From: a virus | Reading direction: 5' to 3' (one strand) | Virus record (IMG/VR): IMGVR_UViG_3300009059_000716 | Location: 1-64,000 of that record | DNA length: 64,000 bases | Shown here: in pieces, positions 30,601-39,475 of the stretch | Numbering within the stretch: the first letter of the stretch is position 1 | Layout: every line of letters starts with the position of its first letter | The notes under the pieces: generated by a model | The model's input: only the letters and a program-made list of their open reading frames with translations | Database searches by the model: none | Told to the model about the DNA's origin: nothing | Position numbers and translations under genes: made by a program

Positions 30601-31422
30601 ATGTCAAATTGGTTTAAAAAAGCTGCAAATAGTATTAAAAAAGAAACTACTAAAGCTGCTAACACGGTTGCAAAAGAAACTACTAAAGCTGCTAACACGG
30701 TTGCAAAAGAAACTACTGATGCAGCTAACACGGTTGCAAAAGAAACTACTAAAGTAGCCAATCAAGTAGCAAAGACAACTACAAACATCTATACTGATTC
30801 TAAAAAAGCAATAGTTCATACAACTAATGTAGTAGCTAAAAATACTGAAGAAGCAGCCAAACAAGGATTAGATGTAGCTTCTGATACCTGGAAAGAAGGA
30901 AGCAAACAGGCAATCGAATTTGCTAAAGATGGACTAGAAGTAGTAGAAGATGTGGCAGAAGATATTAAAGACGCAGCAGAAGATGCTGTTGAATGGTTAG
31001 ACCAAAATGCTTGTTACATTGGATTAAATATGGCATTAACAACTGGATGTGTAATGTATTTCACTCCTAAACCAGCACCAGCTGACCCTGGAACGGTAAC
31101 ATCAACAACTATCAGTGCAACAATGATAACAGCAATGTCCACCATGGGTCAAAAAGCAGCAATGGCGGCAGTATCAACAGTAATTGGTAACCTTTTAGCC
31201 GATGGAATATTCTTAATCCCAGGAGTAAAAGGAGCTTGCAATAAAAAATTACTTACAAAGGTACTTACGAATGTAGTAGGACAAGCAAACCCAATATATG
31301 CAACAGCAGCTTTATCCACACCGGCAGGTGTAGGTTTATTTGTAGGCTCAGTAGTATCTCCAATAGTAGCAACACTTATTTGTGAAGGAGTAGTACCAAA
31401 TGGATTTTCAAAACTAGACTAG
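30601..31422 (+). CDS. LEA-like 11-residue repeat protein with hydrophobic C-terminal domain
   Basis: 273 residues. Residues 15-58 are four copies of an 11-residue unit (KETTKAANTVA and variants) that forms an amphipathic helix, as in LEA proteins. The charged helical part extends to about 130. Residues 136-273 are hydrophobic and Ala/Gly/Thr-rich with several potential membrane segments (ATMITAMSTMGQKAAMAAVS, VGLFVGSVVSPIVATLI). It sits among holin-like, YkuD-like and spanin-like genes, so a membrane-acting role is possible. Not a recognised family. Confidence 0.65.
   Translation: MSNWFKKAANSIKKETTKAANTVAKETTKAANTVAKETTDAANTVAKETTKVANQVAKTTTNIYTDSKKAIVHTTNVVAKNTEEAAKQGLDVASDTWKEGSKQAIEFAKDGLEVVEDVAEDIKDAAEDAVEWLDQNACYIGLNMALTTGCVMYFTPKPAPADPGTVTSTTISATMITAMSTMGQKAAMAAVSTVIGNLLADGIFLIPGVKGACNKKLLTKVLTNVVGQANPIYATAALSTPAGVGLFVGSVVSPIVATLICEGVVPNGFSKLD
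30643..30774 (+). repeat. 33-bp tandem repeat (four copies)
   Basis: Units begin at 30643, 30676, 30709 and 30742. The first two are identical, the third differs slightly, and the fourth is diverged. It is in frame and encodes the 11-residue repeat. Confidence 0.9.
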
Positions 31423-31434
31423 TAAAAGCAGATT

Positions 31435-32040
31435 ATGAAGTTTTCAGCAGAGAAAATAAAAAAAGCAGTTGAATCAAAAGGATATAAATTCTTCGAAGGA
31501 GGAAACTACAACCTTAATATTATAGGAGTTAGAAACTCAGACACTAAAGGTAAAGTTACTAATAGATTTGATGACTTAATTACAGTATCTTACCAAGTAG
31601 ACGGAGTACAGAAGTATCATGAATTCGATGCAACTACCGATCCAGGTTCTCATTGGGAAAGGAATTTACTTAATGAAGACGGAGTAGCAATACTATGCCC
31701 AGGTCAGTATAGAGGTTCCCATACTATTGGAATGCATCAAGGTAAATACGAGGCTCTAAAACAACAGAAACCTGTCAAAGTTTACCGAGATAATAACAAA
31801 GACGGTGATTATGATATGTTAGAAGAAAATATCAAAGAAGGTATTTTTGGAATCAACATTCATAGAGCTACAGCTAAAGAAGGAGGAAAGTCCACTCAAG
31901 TTGACAAATGGTCTGCAGGGTGTCAGGTAATAGCAGCAAATAGTGATTTTAAACTACTTATGGAATTAGCTCACAAAGCAGCAGACTTGTACGGTAAATC
32001 ATTTACCTATACGTTAATTGAATCAAAAGACATCTTATAG
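31435..32040 (+). CDS. YkuD-like peptidoglycan-active candidate
   Basis: 201 residues. The C-terminal part has GINIHRATAKEGG followed by KWSAGCQVIA, matching the HR/SxGC layout of L,D-transpeptidase (YkuD) active sites, with a plausible catalytic Cys. VYRDNNKDGDYDM upstream is a Ca-binding-like loop. It lies between membrane proteins and a spanin-like pair, so it may be an endolysin or a wall-remodelling enzyme. It has no signal peptide. A separate glucosaminidase is at 49871. Confidence 0.58.
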   Translation: MKFSAEKIKKAVESKGYKFFEGGNYNLNIIGVRNSDTKGKVTNRFDDLITVSYQVDGVQKYHEFDATTDPGSHWERNLLNEDGVAILCPGQYRGSHTIGMHQGKYEALKQQKPVKVYRDNNKDGDYDMLEENIKEGIFGINIHRATAKEGGKSTQVDKWSAGCQVIAANSDFKLLMELAHKAADLYGKSFTYTLIESKDIL

Positions 32041-32071
32041 TTGTCTAATAGGAAATAAATACCTATCTTAA
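32041..32071 (+). promoter_or_regulatory. Promoter P11, leaderless type
   Basis: TTG at 32041, a 20-base spacer, TATCTTAA at 32064-32071, ATG 4 bases later at 32076. Confidence 0.62.
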
Positions 32072-32075
32072 AGTT

Positions 32076-32462
32076 ATGAGCACAAGAAATACATTAATAT
32101 TAGGTCTAGCAGGTGTCGCTATATTCTATTTGTTATATAAACAAAAAGAGTTCGATACCTCTTCCTATCTTAATAAGATAGTAGATCTTGAGAAAAAAGT
32201 AGATTCGCTTCATAGTCAAAATAAAACACTTAATGTAGAACTAAAAACTTTAGAAGATGCATTAGCTAGGTATGACAAAGAAGTAGATAGTCTAGAAAAT
32301 AGTATAGTAATAATAAAAAGAAGAACGGATGAAAAACTACGTAATGTTAGTAGTCTTACTCTGTCTGAGCTTCAAAGCTTTTTCACAGAAAGATACAATT
32401 CAAGTAGTACGCCTACAGGAACCAATAGCCCGACTAGTGGTGAAGGATCTGATAATAGGTGA
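32076..32462 (+). CDS. Inner-membrane spanin-like protein (Rz-like)
   Basis: 128 residues. One N-terminal transmembrane helix (TLILGLAGVAIFYLLY) is followed by a long periplasmic coiled coil (DLEKKVDSLHSQNKTLNVELKTLEDAL) and a Ser/Thr/Pro-rich end. This is the i-spanin layout. The next gene starts inside its 3' third in another frame, as in Rz/Rz1 pairs. Confidence 0.6.
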   Translation: MSTRNTLILGLAGVAIFYLLYKQKEFDTSSYLNKIVDLEKKVDSLHSQNKTLNVELKTLEDALARYDKEVDSLENSIVIIKRRTDEKLRNVSSLTLSELQSFFTERYNSSSTPTGTNSPTSGEGSDNR

Positions 32463-32727
32463 TGGCTTACAGAAAGAACTTGCTGTATCTAGATTAGTTA
32501 TAGAAACACTAAAAACTAAATCCATTACTCAAGACAGCATTATATTTAATTTTAAATCTCAAGTACTTAATTTAAATTCAATATTAATTACTAAAGATGA
32601 GCAATTTAAGATACAAGAAAAACTTTCTAAAGACTTACAACAAGCTCTTAAGAAAGAGAAGTTTAAAAATAAGTTATTCTCAATAGGTACACCAGTCTTA
32701 ATTTTAGGCGCATTACTTTTGAAATAA
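32329..32727 (+). CDS. Exported protein overlapping the Rz-like gene, o-spanin candidate
   Basis: 132 residues. A signal peptide (MKNYVMLVVLLCLSFKAFS) and a periplasmic helical region, ending with a hydrophobic segment (LFSIGTPVLILGALLLK). The first 134 bases overlap the upstream gene. It lacks a good lipobox, so it is not a classical Rz1 lipoprotein; the C-terminal hydrophobic end could anchor it instead. Confidence 0.52.
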   Translation: MKNYVMLVVLLCLSFKAFSQKDTIQVVRLQEPIARLVVKDLIIGDGLQKELAVSRLVIETLKTKSITQDSIIFNFKSQVLNLNSILITKDEQFKIQEKLSKDLQQALKKEKFKNKLFSIGTPVLILGALLLK

Positions 32728-33899
32728 TGATTGAAACTATAAAAAGAAATACACTACCTACCATAATTGCGTTAGCAGCACTTTCAGTATCAGCATCAGC
32801 AGCATTTTATTCTGTTAGTGGACTAAGTAAATTATTTGCAGGAGCAGCATTAGAGGTAACAATAATGGCTGGTTCATTAGAGGTAGCTAAGCTTGTTATC
32901 GCTTCACTTCTTTACCAATACTGGGATACATTAAATAAGTACCTTAGAACCTATCTCTCCATTGCAGCCTTTGTACTAGTATTGATTACTAGTATGGGTA
33001 TATATGGATTTTTAAGTGCGGCATATCAAGACACATACAGGCAATTAACAGTTAAAGAGAATCAAACTGCATTCCTAACCCAAAAGAAAGATTTCTATGA
33101 AAAAGATGTTATCAGATATGATGGCGAACTTGAAAGAATCTCTAGCAATATTTCTACTCTCAGTAACGCAAAATCTACCGCAATCCAAATTAAGGACACA
33201 TCGGTGGTTGGAGGCGTTAGAACCACCATCTCTACTGCAGAGCTTAGACTTGCCCAGCAGCGTATCGGAGTTGAAGAGGAGAATAGAAAACAAGTACAAG
33301 CTAAAAGAGAAATAGCAGCAGATAGCTTACAAAAATACCAACTTCAGATATTAGATTTAGATAACAATACAGAAGTAGCCGGAGAATTAGGACCATTACA
33401 GTACCTTTCCGGACTTACAGGAGCTCCGATGGATAAGATTATAAACATCTTACTCCTTGTAATCATATTTGTATTTGATCCTTTAGCTATATCACTTGTA
33501 ATAGCAGCTAACTTCGCTTTTGATCAGGCCAAACCTAAATGGAACCTTTATGGAGAAATAGAAGATGATTTTAGTGAATGGGATGATTTAGATGAAGAAG
33601 AACCTAACGGAGATCTTAAAAGAGCTGCTGAAAAATATAAAGAAATTAGTAGAGATGAATTAGTATCCGAAGAAGAGATAATGGAAGACCTTGACCCTAA
33701 AGAAATAGAAGTCATAGATCCAGAAACCGTTACAGGAGAAGAAGAATGGAGAACATTGAATGAGGACGATACTGAAATAAAAGAAAAAAAAGTAACCCGT
33801 ATACTTCAAAAAACTCCTTCTAAAAGAAGAGTAGAATTCTCTGATGGCACCCAAGGATGGGTTGATAAAGGAGATGAGGATAAGATAATCTATATGTAA
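32727..33899 (+). CDS. Multi-pass membrane protein with periplasmic coiled coil
   Basis: 390 residues. Three N-terminal helices by eye (TIIALAALSVSASAAFYSV, ITIMAGSLEVAKL region, IAAFVLVLITSMGIYGFL), a long coiled-coil stretch at about 110-210, a further hydrophobic hairpin (IINILLLVIIFVFDPLAISLVIAANF), then an acidic cytoplasmic tail ending in VEFSDGTQGWVDKGD. Similar membrane proteins occur in large tailed phages, but the function is unknown. It starts on the last base of the previous stop codon. Confidence 0.65.
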   Translation: MIETIKRNTLPTIIALAALSVSASAAFYSVSGLSKLFAGAALEVTIMAGSLEVAKLVIASLLYQYWDTLNKYLRTYLSIAAFVLVLITSMGIYGFLSAAYQDTYRQLTVKENQTAFLTQKKDFYEKDVIRYDGELERISSNISTLSNAKSTAIQIKDTSVVGGVRTTISTAELRLAQQRIGVEEENRKQVQAKREIAADSLQKYQLQILDLDNNTEVAGELGPLQYLSGLTGAPMDKIINILLLVIIFVFDPLAISLVIAANFAFDQAKPKWNLYGEIEDDFSEWDDLDEEEPNGDLKRAAEKYKEISRDELVSEEEIMEDLDPKEIEVIDPETVTGEEEWRTLNEDDTEIKEKKVTRILQKTPSKRRVEFSDGTQGWVDKGDEDKIIYM

Positions 33900-33944
33900 T
33901 ATAACTTTACCAATATTTATTAATAAACATAAAACAATATAACA

Positions 33945-34208
33945 ATGAGTGAAGAATTAAACTTTGAAGAGCAGCCAATCTTTGTACCTCAAGAAGAAGT
34001 ACAGGAAATAGCTGAACAAACTCCTGAAGAAGCTCCTGCACCAGTAGAAGTTAAAAAAGTTAAAGAAGTAAAAAAATCAAACGAGGTGAAGGTAGTTAGA
34101 ATAGTTCAACACTTACCTAGTGGATATAGATTACTTTTAGAAGGAGGAGAAATTGTTAAAGTAAGAAAATCTCAGTTCATACAAGGACAGAAGACAGTAA
34201 AACTTTAA
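33945..34208 (+). CDS. Hypothetical acidic protein related to the tail of the membrane protein
   Basis: 87 residues: an acidic Pro/Glu-rich N-terminus, then VKVVRIVQHLPSGYRLLLEGGEIVKVRKSQF. That segment parallels the C-terminal VTRILQKTPSKRRVEFSDGTQGWV of the preceding gene, so the two may share a small beta domain. Confidence 0.6.
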   Translation: MSEELNFEEQPIFVPQEEVQEIAEQTPEEAPAPVEVKKVKEVKKSNEVKVVRIVQHLPSGYRLLLEGGEIVKVRKSQFIQGQKTVKL

Positions 34209-34233
34209 AACTTTTTTTAAACAAAATATGTAA

Positions 34234-34259
34234 AAGAGTTGTCTAACGACGACTCTTTT
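34234..34259 (+). terminator. Intrinsic terminator, 10-bp stem
   Basis: AAGAGTTGTC-TAAC-GACGACTCTT (one T-G pair) followed by T's. Its 5' arm contains the TTG of promoter P12. Confidence 0.78.
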
Positions 34260-34269
34260 CTTATATTTA
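34239..34269 (+). promoter_or_regulatory. Promoter P12, embedded in a terminator
   Basis: TTG at 34239, a 20-base spacer formed by the terminator, TATATTTA at 34262-34269, a 22-base leader ending TTAGTT before the ATG at 34292. Confidence 0.7.
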
Positions 34270-34291
34270 TAGTATAGATAATTAATTAGTT

Positions 34292-34600
34292 ATGAGTAAA
34301 AATAGCGATATTTACGGAACATGGACAATGGACAGTACAGCAGGGACTGTAAAAACAGATAAGTATGTCCAATCAGTAAAAAAAGCATTTGAACAAAGAT
34401 CTCAAACTGGGATCAAAAAGTACAATACTACTTTAGAAAGAGAAGATCTAAACTTCCTTGATTGGTTACAGCATCTACAAGAAGAATTGATGGATGCTAC
34501 ATTGTATGTTGAACGATTAAAAACAAGTTATGCCGAAGAAGTTACCAAAGTTAGTAAAGGAAGTATGGGAAAGCAAACTAAAGCAGAGCCCAAAGAGTAA
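34292..34600 (+). CDS. Conserved phage protein, MazG-like helical
   Basis: 102 residues. KYNTTLEREDLNFLDWLQHLQEELMDATLYVERL is a pattern common in small phage proteins with an EExxD arrangement like a minimal NTP pyrophosphohydrolase. The rest of that fold is missing, so the function is uncertain. It overlaps the next ORF by 71 bases. Confidence 0.6.
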   Translation: MSKNSDIYGTWTMDSTAGTVKTDKYVQSVKKAFEQRSQTGIKKYNTTLEREDLNFLDWLQHLQEELMDATLYVERLKTSYAEEVTKVSKGSMGKQTKAEPKE

Positions 34601-35468
34601 CAAACACATTTCCTACTCACAGTTAAATTCTTTCGCTTCTTGTCAAAAACAATGGTACTTACAGTACGTTAAGAAATTAGCTCCTTATGAAGGTTCCATT
34701 CATGCTATGTTTGGAACTGCAATGCATGAAACTATTCAGACTTGGTTGACAACTTTGTATTACGATAAAGTTAAAACTGCTAATGAGATGGACTTAGATG
34801 CTTTACTGTATGAGAATATGGTTAAAGCATATAAATCTACTAAAGCACAGAATAGCTTTCAGGAATTTACTTCATTAGAGGAAATGAATATGTTTTACTT
34901 AGACGGCAAACACATCTTAAACTTTTTAAAGAAAAAAAGAGGTGGGTACTTTAGTACTAAGGGAACTTATTTGGCCGGTGTAGAGACGCTACTATACCAA
35001 GAATTACGCCCTGGAGTACAGTTTAAAGGCTTCATCGATTTAGTATTTTATAGTGAAGTATTAGATGAATGGACAATCATTGATATTAAAACCTCCACTT
35101 CAGGATGGAATGATTACGCTAAGAAGGACGATAACAAGATTGCACAAATTCTACTCTATAAAGAGTTCTTTTCCAAGCAGTTTGATATTCCAATTGATAA
35201 AATAAATGTAGAGTACTTTATACTGAAACGTAAGGTACCAAAAGATGCTGAGTTTGCTGCAATGGAACGTAGAGTACAGCAATTTAGACCTCCGTCCGGA
35301 AAGATTAAAAGAGGTCAAGCAGTATCACTAATGAATAATTTTGTAGAGACAGCAGTCGATATAGATGGTGAGTATATTGATAAAGACTATCCAACTTCTC
35401 CTTCGAAAAGTACATGTATGTTTTGTGCTTTTAAGAAAATGAGGATATGTCCTGATGCTGTTTTATAA
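34530..35468 (+). CDS. PD-(D/E)XK nuclease with Fe-S cysteines (Cas4/AddB-like)
   Basis: 312 residues. YSQLNSFASCQKQWYLQYV holds the first Cys; FGTAMHETIQTWL, GFIDLVFY (catalytic Asp), WTIIDIKTSTSGW (catalytic Asp and Lys of the D-x-K motif) and QILLYKEFF follow. CMFCAFKKMRIC completes a four-Cys cluster site of the AddB/Cas4 type. It probably acts on DNA ends in recombination or host-DNA breakdown. The start is uncertain: ATG 34530 is the only early ATG but overlaps the previous gene; a non-ATG start near 34600 is possible. Confidence 0.86.
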   Translation: MPKKLPKLVKEVWESKLKQSPKSNKHISYSQLNSFASCQKQWYLQYVKKLAPYEGSIHAMFGTAMHETIQTWLTTLYYDKVKTANEMDLDALLYENMVKAYKSTKAQNSFQEFTSLEEMNMFYLDGKHILNFLKKKRGGYFSTKGTYLAGVETLLYQELRPGVQFKGFIDLVFYSEVLDEWTIIDIKTSTSGWNDYAKKDDNKIAQILLYKEFFSKQFDIPIDKINVEYFILKRKVPKDAEFAAMERRVQQFRPPSGKIKRGQAVSLMNNFVETAVDIDGEYIDKDYPTSPSKSTCMFCAFKKMRICPDAVL

Positions 35469-35501
35469 TTTATATATATTTATATATAGAACAATTTAGT
35501 T

Positions 35502-35684
35502 ATGAAACAAGACGAAAAACTTACCTCGGTAAAAATCACACAGCCATTATTTGATGAATTCAAGATGGCATCATTACAAAACAACTTTTCATTTAAAAAG
35601 CTTGCAGATCGTGCAATTTATCTTTATCTTACTGATAGAGACTTCCGTGAAAAAGTACACAAACAGAATAACATTAAACTTTAA
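35502..35684 (+). CDS. Ribbon-helix-helix-like small protein
   Basis: 60 residues: LTSVKITQPLFDEFKMASLQ (ribbon and first helix) and SFKKLADRAIYLYLTD (second helix) fit an RHH DNA-binding fold, a candidate transcription regulator. It starts with the TTAGTTATG context. Confidence 0.6.
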   Translation: MKQDEKLTSVKITQPLFDEFKMASLQNNFSFKKLADRAIYLYLTDRDFREKVHKQNNIKL

Positions 35685-35686
35685 TA

Positions 35687-37135
35687 ATGACTGACAAATT
35701 TGGTTATATCCCAAAAGACGAAAGAAAAAACGTCTTACTTTTATGTGATGATATTCGAATGCATTCCGGTATTGCTACTATGGCAAGAGAGTTTGTAGTT
35801 GGAACAGCACAACATTTTAATTGGTTTCAAGTAGGAGCAGCTTTACAGCATCCAGACGCAGGAAAGGTGTTTGACCTGTCAGAAGACATAAATAACCGTA
35901 CCGGTATAAAGGATGCTTCTGTAAAAGTAATGCCTAATAACGGCTATGGAGATGCTACATTGATTAGAAGGTTACTTAAACAAGAAAAACCAGATGCTAT
36001 CTTTATCTTTACGGATCCAAGATACTGGACATGGCTGTTTGAAATCGAAAGAGAGATTAGATCTCAAATTCCAATTATGTGGTTAAACATCTGGGATGAC
36101 TATCCTGCACCGATGTATAATAAAAGCTATTACGACTCAGTAGATGTCTTAATGGCAATCTCTAAACAAACTAAAAATATTAACGAATTAGTTTTAGGAG
36201 AAGAAGCTAAAAATAAACTCATTAAGTATGTACCTCATGGTATTAACAGTAACGACTTCTTTCCTATCACAAAAGATCATAAATTATATCCAGACTTAGT
36301 TAAGTTTAAACAAGATACTATTCCAAATAAGGATGTAGAGTTTGTAGTTTACTTTAACTCAAGAAACATTAACAGAAAGAGACCAGGAGACGTAATTCTA
36401 TCTTATAAATTCTTCTGTGACAGAATAGGAAAAGAAGCAGCTAAGAAATGTGCTTTAGTGATGCATACAGCAGCAGTAGATCAAAATGGAACTGATCTAA
36501 GAGCTGTAAAAGAAGCATTAACAGATCCAGAATATGTTAACATTTATTTCTCTCAGGCTAAGATTAATACAGCCCAGATGAATATGATGTACAACATGGC
36601 TGATGTTACTATGTTAATCTCATCTAATGAAGGATGGGGATTATCTTTGACAGAATCTATGATGGCAGGTACAATGATAGTTGGTGCTGTTACAGGAGGA
36701 ATGCAAGATCAAATGAGATTCGAAGACGGTAATGGTAACTGGGTTGATTTTAGTTCTGACTTTCCTTCCAATCATAGAGGTACAATTAAACAATGCGGAG
36801 ATTGGGTTGAACCAGTCTTCCCATCAAACATCTCATTAACAGGTTCACCTTCTACTCCATATATTTTTGACGACAGAGTTTCATCAGAAGATGTAGCCAT
36901 AGCTTTAGAGAAAGTATATAACTTATCTACAGAAGAGAGAATCAAAAACGGACTGAAAGGTAGAGAATGGGTTACTTCAGACGAATCTCAAATGTCAGCC
37001 GATACAATGTGTAAGAACATTATAGAGGTTATGGATGAAGGATTCAAAACATTTAAACCTAGACCAAGTTTTGAAATTCATAAAGCTGGTCCAAGACCAT
37101 TAAAGAAAGTTACACATAAATTAACAGGTTATTAA
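35687..37135 (+). CDS. Glycosyltransferase family 4-like protein
   Basis: 482 residues, GT-B fold. VLLLCDDIRMHSGIATMAREF is the N-terminal acceptor domain. KYVPHGINSNDFFPI joins the domains. LISSNEGWGLSLTESMMAGTMIVGAVTGGMQDQ is the C-terminal nucleotide-sugar site with the E-x7-E pattern. First gene of the long glycan cassette; the next gene is a second GT4. Donor and acceptor unknown. Confidence 0.88.
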   Translation: MTDKFGYIPKDERKNVLLLCDDIRMHSGIATMAREFVVGTAQHFNWFQVGAALQHPDAGKVFDLSEDINNRTGIKDASVKVMPNNGYGDATLIRRLLKQEKPDAIFIFTDPRYWTWLFEIEREIRSQIPIMWLNIWDDYPAPMYNKSYYDSVDVLMAISKQTKNINELVLGEEAKNKLIKYVPHGINSNDFFPITKDHKLYPDLVKFKQDTIPNKDVEFVVYFNSRNINRKRPGDVILSYKFFCDRIGKEAAKKCALVMHTAAVDQNGTDLRAVKEALTDPEYVNIYFSQAKINTAQMNMMYNMADVTMLISSNEGWGLSLTESMMAGTMIVGAVTGGMQDQMRFEDGNGNWVDFSSDFPSNHRGTIKQCGDWVEPVFPSNISLTGSPSTPYIFDDRVSSEDVAIALEKVYNLSTEERIKNGLKGREWVTSDESQMSADTMCKNIIEVMDEGFKTFKPRPSFEIHKAGPRPLKKVTHKLTGY

Positions 37136-37136
37136 G

Positions 37137-38396
37137 ATGAGTAAACCATTAGCAGTAGTAAGCTGCCCTATAGACACATATTCAGGATACGGAGCAAGAG
37201 CAAGAGACTTTGTAAAAGCTTTGATCGATTTAGATAAGTACGACGTAAAGGTTTTATCTCAAAGATGGGGTAACACTAGATTTGGTTATTTAGAAGATCA
37301 TAATGAAGATGATTTAAGTTCTAGAATTATACCTAACATGACTGTTAAACCAGACTTATGGGTACAGATTACAGTACCGAATGAGTTTCAAAAAGTAGGT
37401 AAGTTTAACCTAGGAGTTACCGCTGGAATGGAAACTACATTAGTTCATAATACTTGGATTGAAGGATGTAATAGAATGGATCTAAACCTAGTATCATCAG
37501 AACATAGTAAAAAGACTTTTTTAGATACTGTGTATATTAAAGAGGATACTAAAACAAAACAACCTACTGGAGAATTAAGATTAACATCTCCTATGGAGGT
37601 TTTATTAGAAGGAGCTGATTTAACTAAATACTTTCCGACTACAAGTTCATTAGACTTATCTCCTATAAAAGAATCATTTTGTTTCTTATTTGTAGGTCAT
37701 TGGTTAAATGGTGACTTTGGTCAAGATAGAAAAAATGTAGGGTATATGATTAAATCTTTCTTAGAGACATTTAAGAATAAAAAAGATGCACCTGCTTTGA
37801 TTCTAAAGACTAGTCAAGTTACTACTTCTATTACGGATAGAGAAGCAGTATTAGATAAGATAGAACAAATTAGACAATCAGTTAAAGGTACCTTACCAAA
37901 CATCTATCTCTTCCATGGAGATGTAAGTGATTCGGAAATGAATGAACTTTACAATCATCCAAAAGTAAAAGCGATGATTTCGTTTACTAAAGGAGAAGGA
38001 TTTGGAAGACCGTTATTGGAATTCAGCCTTGTTAATAAACCTATCATAGCTTCAGGTTGGTCTGGACATGTAGACTTTTTAGATAAAGAATTTACAAACC
38101 TAGTAAGCGGGGAGTTAACACCAGTACATCCATCAGCAGCATCTAAGGATATGATACTTACCGAAGCTAAATGGTTTAGTGCAGATGAAGCAGCAGTAGG
38201 AAGAATTTTAAAAACAGTACACAAAGACTACAAAAAGTTCTTATCTTTATCTAAGAGACAAGGACATAAAAGTAGAACAGAGTTTAGTTACGAAAAGATG
38301 GTAGAAGTATTAGGTAGAACATTAGACCAATACGTTCCAGAATTTACTAAACAGATAGAATTAAATTTACCAAAATTAGATTTACCAAAATTATAG
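37137..38396 (+). CDS. Glycosyltransferase family 4-like protein
   Basis: 419 residues. VVSCPIDTYSGYGARARDF at the N-terminus, SSEHSKKTF, LLEGADLTKYFP, and the donor site MISFTKGEGFGRPLLEFSLVNKPIIAS. The tail ends in a short repeat (LNLPKLDLPKL). Paralogous in fold to the previous gene, 1 base away. Confidence 0.85.
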   Translation: MSKPLAVVSCPIDTYSGYGARARDFVKALIDLDKYDVKVLSQRWGNTRFGYLEDHNEDDLSSRIIPNMTVKPDLWVQITVPNEFQKVGKFNLGVTAGMETTLVHNTWIEGCNRMDLNLVSSEHSKKTFLDTVYIKEDTKTKQPTGELRLTSPMEVLLEGADLTKYFPTTSSLDLSPIKESFCFLFVGHWLNGDFGQDRKNVGYMIKSFLETFKNKKDAPALILKTSQVTTSITDREAVLDKIEQIRQSVKGTLPNIYLFHGDVSDSEMNELYNHPKVKAMISFTKGEGFGRPLLEFSLVNKPIIASGWSGHVDFLDKEFTNLVSGELTPVHPSAASKDMILTEAKWFSADEAAVGRILKTVHKDYKKFLSLSKRQGHKSRTEFSYEKMVEVLGRTLDQYVPEFTKQIELNLPKLDLPKL

Positions 38397-38398
38397 TT

Positions 38399-38851
38399 AT
38401 GAAAGATCAATTAGTAGACTGTAAACGATGCGGAGGAAACGCATGTTACGAACAGCACATAGACGAATCAACAACTACCTGGTTATGTATGGGGTGCGGG
38501 TTTACAACCTCAACTCTAATGAATGAAGGAGGAAAAGTAGTAGGGGACTTAATAGAAACTTCTCCAACTCTTTACAAAGATCTACTCTTCACAGACGATA
38601 CTAAAAAAGTATGGGCTCCAGCAACAATGACATTACCAGAAAAAGGAATGGTATTCTTAGATGGTACATCAGAAAAGGAATGGAAATGGGCTGCAGTAAA
38701 AGCTATTAAGATTACAGAGGAGGAAAGAAAAGTAAAAAACTTCCCTAACGATCAGACATATAAAATGGATATGGCTGGCATTAAACATTACGGTCAAAGA
38801 GAGTTTATGGATGCTTTAGAGTTAATTGGTTTCTACGAAATAGGAGAGTAA
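38399..38851 (+). CDS. Zinc-ribbon protein within the glycan cassette
   Basis: 150 residues with CKRCGGNACY and CMGCGF, four cysteines for zinc, followed by an unassigned C-terminal region (WKWAAVKAIKI, YKMDMAGIKHYG). Unusual for a glycan operon; perhaps a virion or regulatory protein. Confidence 0.62.
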   Translation: MKDQLVDCKRCGGNACYEQHIDESTTTWLCMGCGFTTSTLMNEGGKVVGDLIETSPTLYKDLLFTDDTKKVWAPATMTLPEKGMVFLDGTSEKEWKWAAVKAIKITEEERKVKNFPNDQTYKMDMAGIKHYGQREFMDALELIGFYEIGE

Positions 38852-39475
38852 ATGAAAATTAGTTACGCAATAACAGTATGTAATGAGTTTGTAGAAATAC
38901 AAAAGCTTGTTAACTTTCTTAGAGAGAATAAAAGAACTCAAGATGAGATTGTTATACTCTTTGATCAGAAGAACGGTGACCAAGAAGTAGCCAACTGGTT
39001 AACTAAACAAAGTAAATACCCAAATGTTCAGTTCTGGAGAGGATTCTTTGATGGCCATTTCGCTGATTGGAAAAATAAATTGACAGAATACTGTGAAGGA
39101 GATTATATCTTTCAGATTGATGCCGATGAATTGCCTAATAAAATTCTCATTGATAACCTACCTAATATACTAGAGGCTAACCCTACAGTTGATATGTTAA
39201 GAGTTTCTAGAATTAATACTGTTGAAGGATTAACAGAAGAGCATATTAAGAAATGGGGATGGACGGTAAATGAAAAAGGTTGGGTTAACTGGGCAGACTG
39301 GCAAATGAGAATCTATAGAAGACATCCTGATATTAAGTGGAAAAATAAAGTTCATGAAGTATTGGATGGATTTAAAATACACGGGATGTTACCAATGGAG
39401 GAAGAGTATGCTCTATACCATCCAAAAGATATAGAAAGACAAGAAAAACAAAACGCATACTACGATACATTATGA
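38852..39475 (+). CDS. Glycosyltransferase family 2-like protein
   Basis: 207 residues. ISYAITVCNEFVEIQKLVNFL, then the DxD motif in FQIDADELPN, then WADWQMRIYRRHPDIKWKNKVHE, a typical GT2 C-terminal pattern. Overlaps the HAD gene by 4 bases. Confidence 0.85.
   Translation: MKISYAITVCNEFVEIQKLVNFLRENKRTQDEIVILFDQKNGDQEVANWLTKQSKYPNVQFWRGFFDGHFADWKNKLTEYCEGDYIFQIDADELPNKILIDNLPNILEANPTVDMLRVSRINTVEGLTEEHIKKWGWTVNEKGWVNWADWQMRIYRRHPDIKWKNKVHEVLDGFKIHGMLPMEEEYALYHPKDIERQEKQNAYYDTL

Noticed and set aside
32041-32075. Shine-Dalgarno site for the spanin-like gene
   Set aside because: No GGAGG-type sequence; the promoter box nearly touches the ATG, so a leaderless start is more likely.
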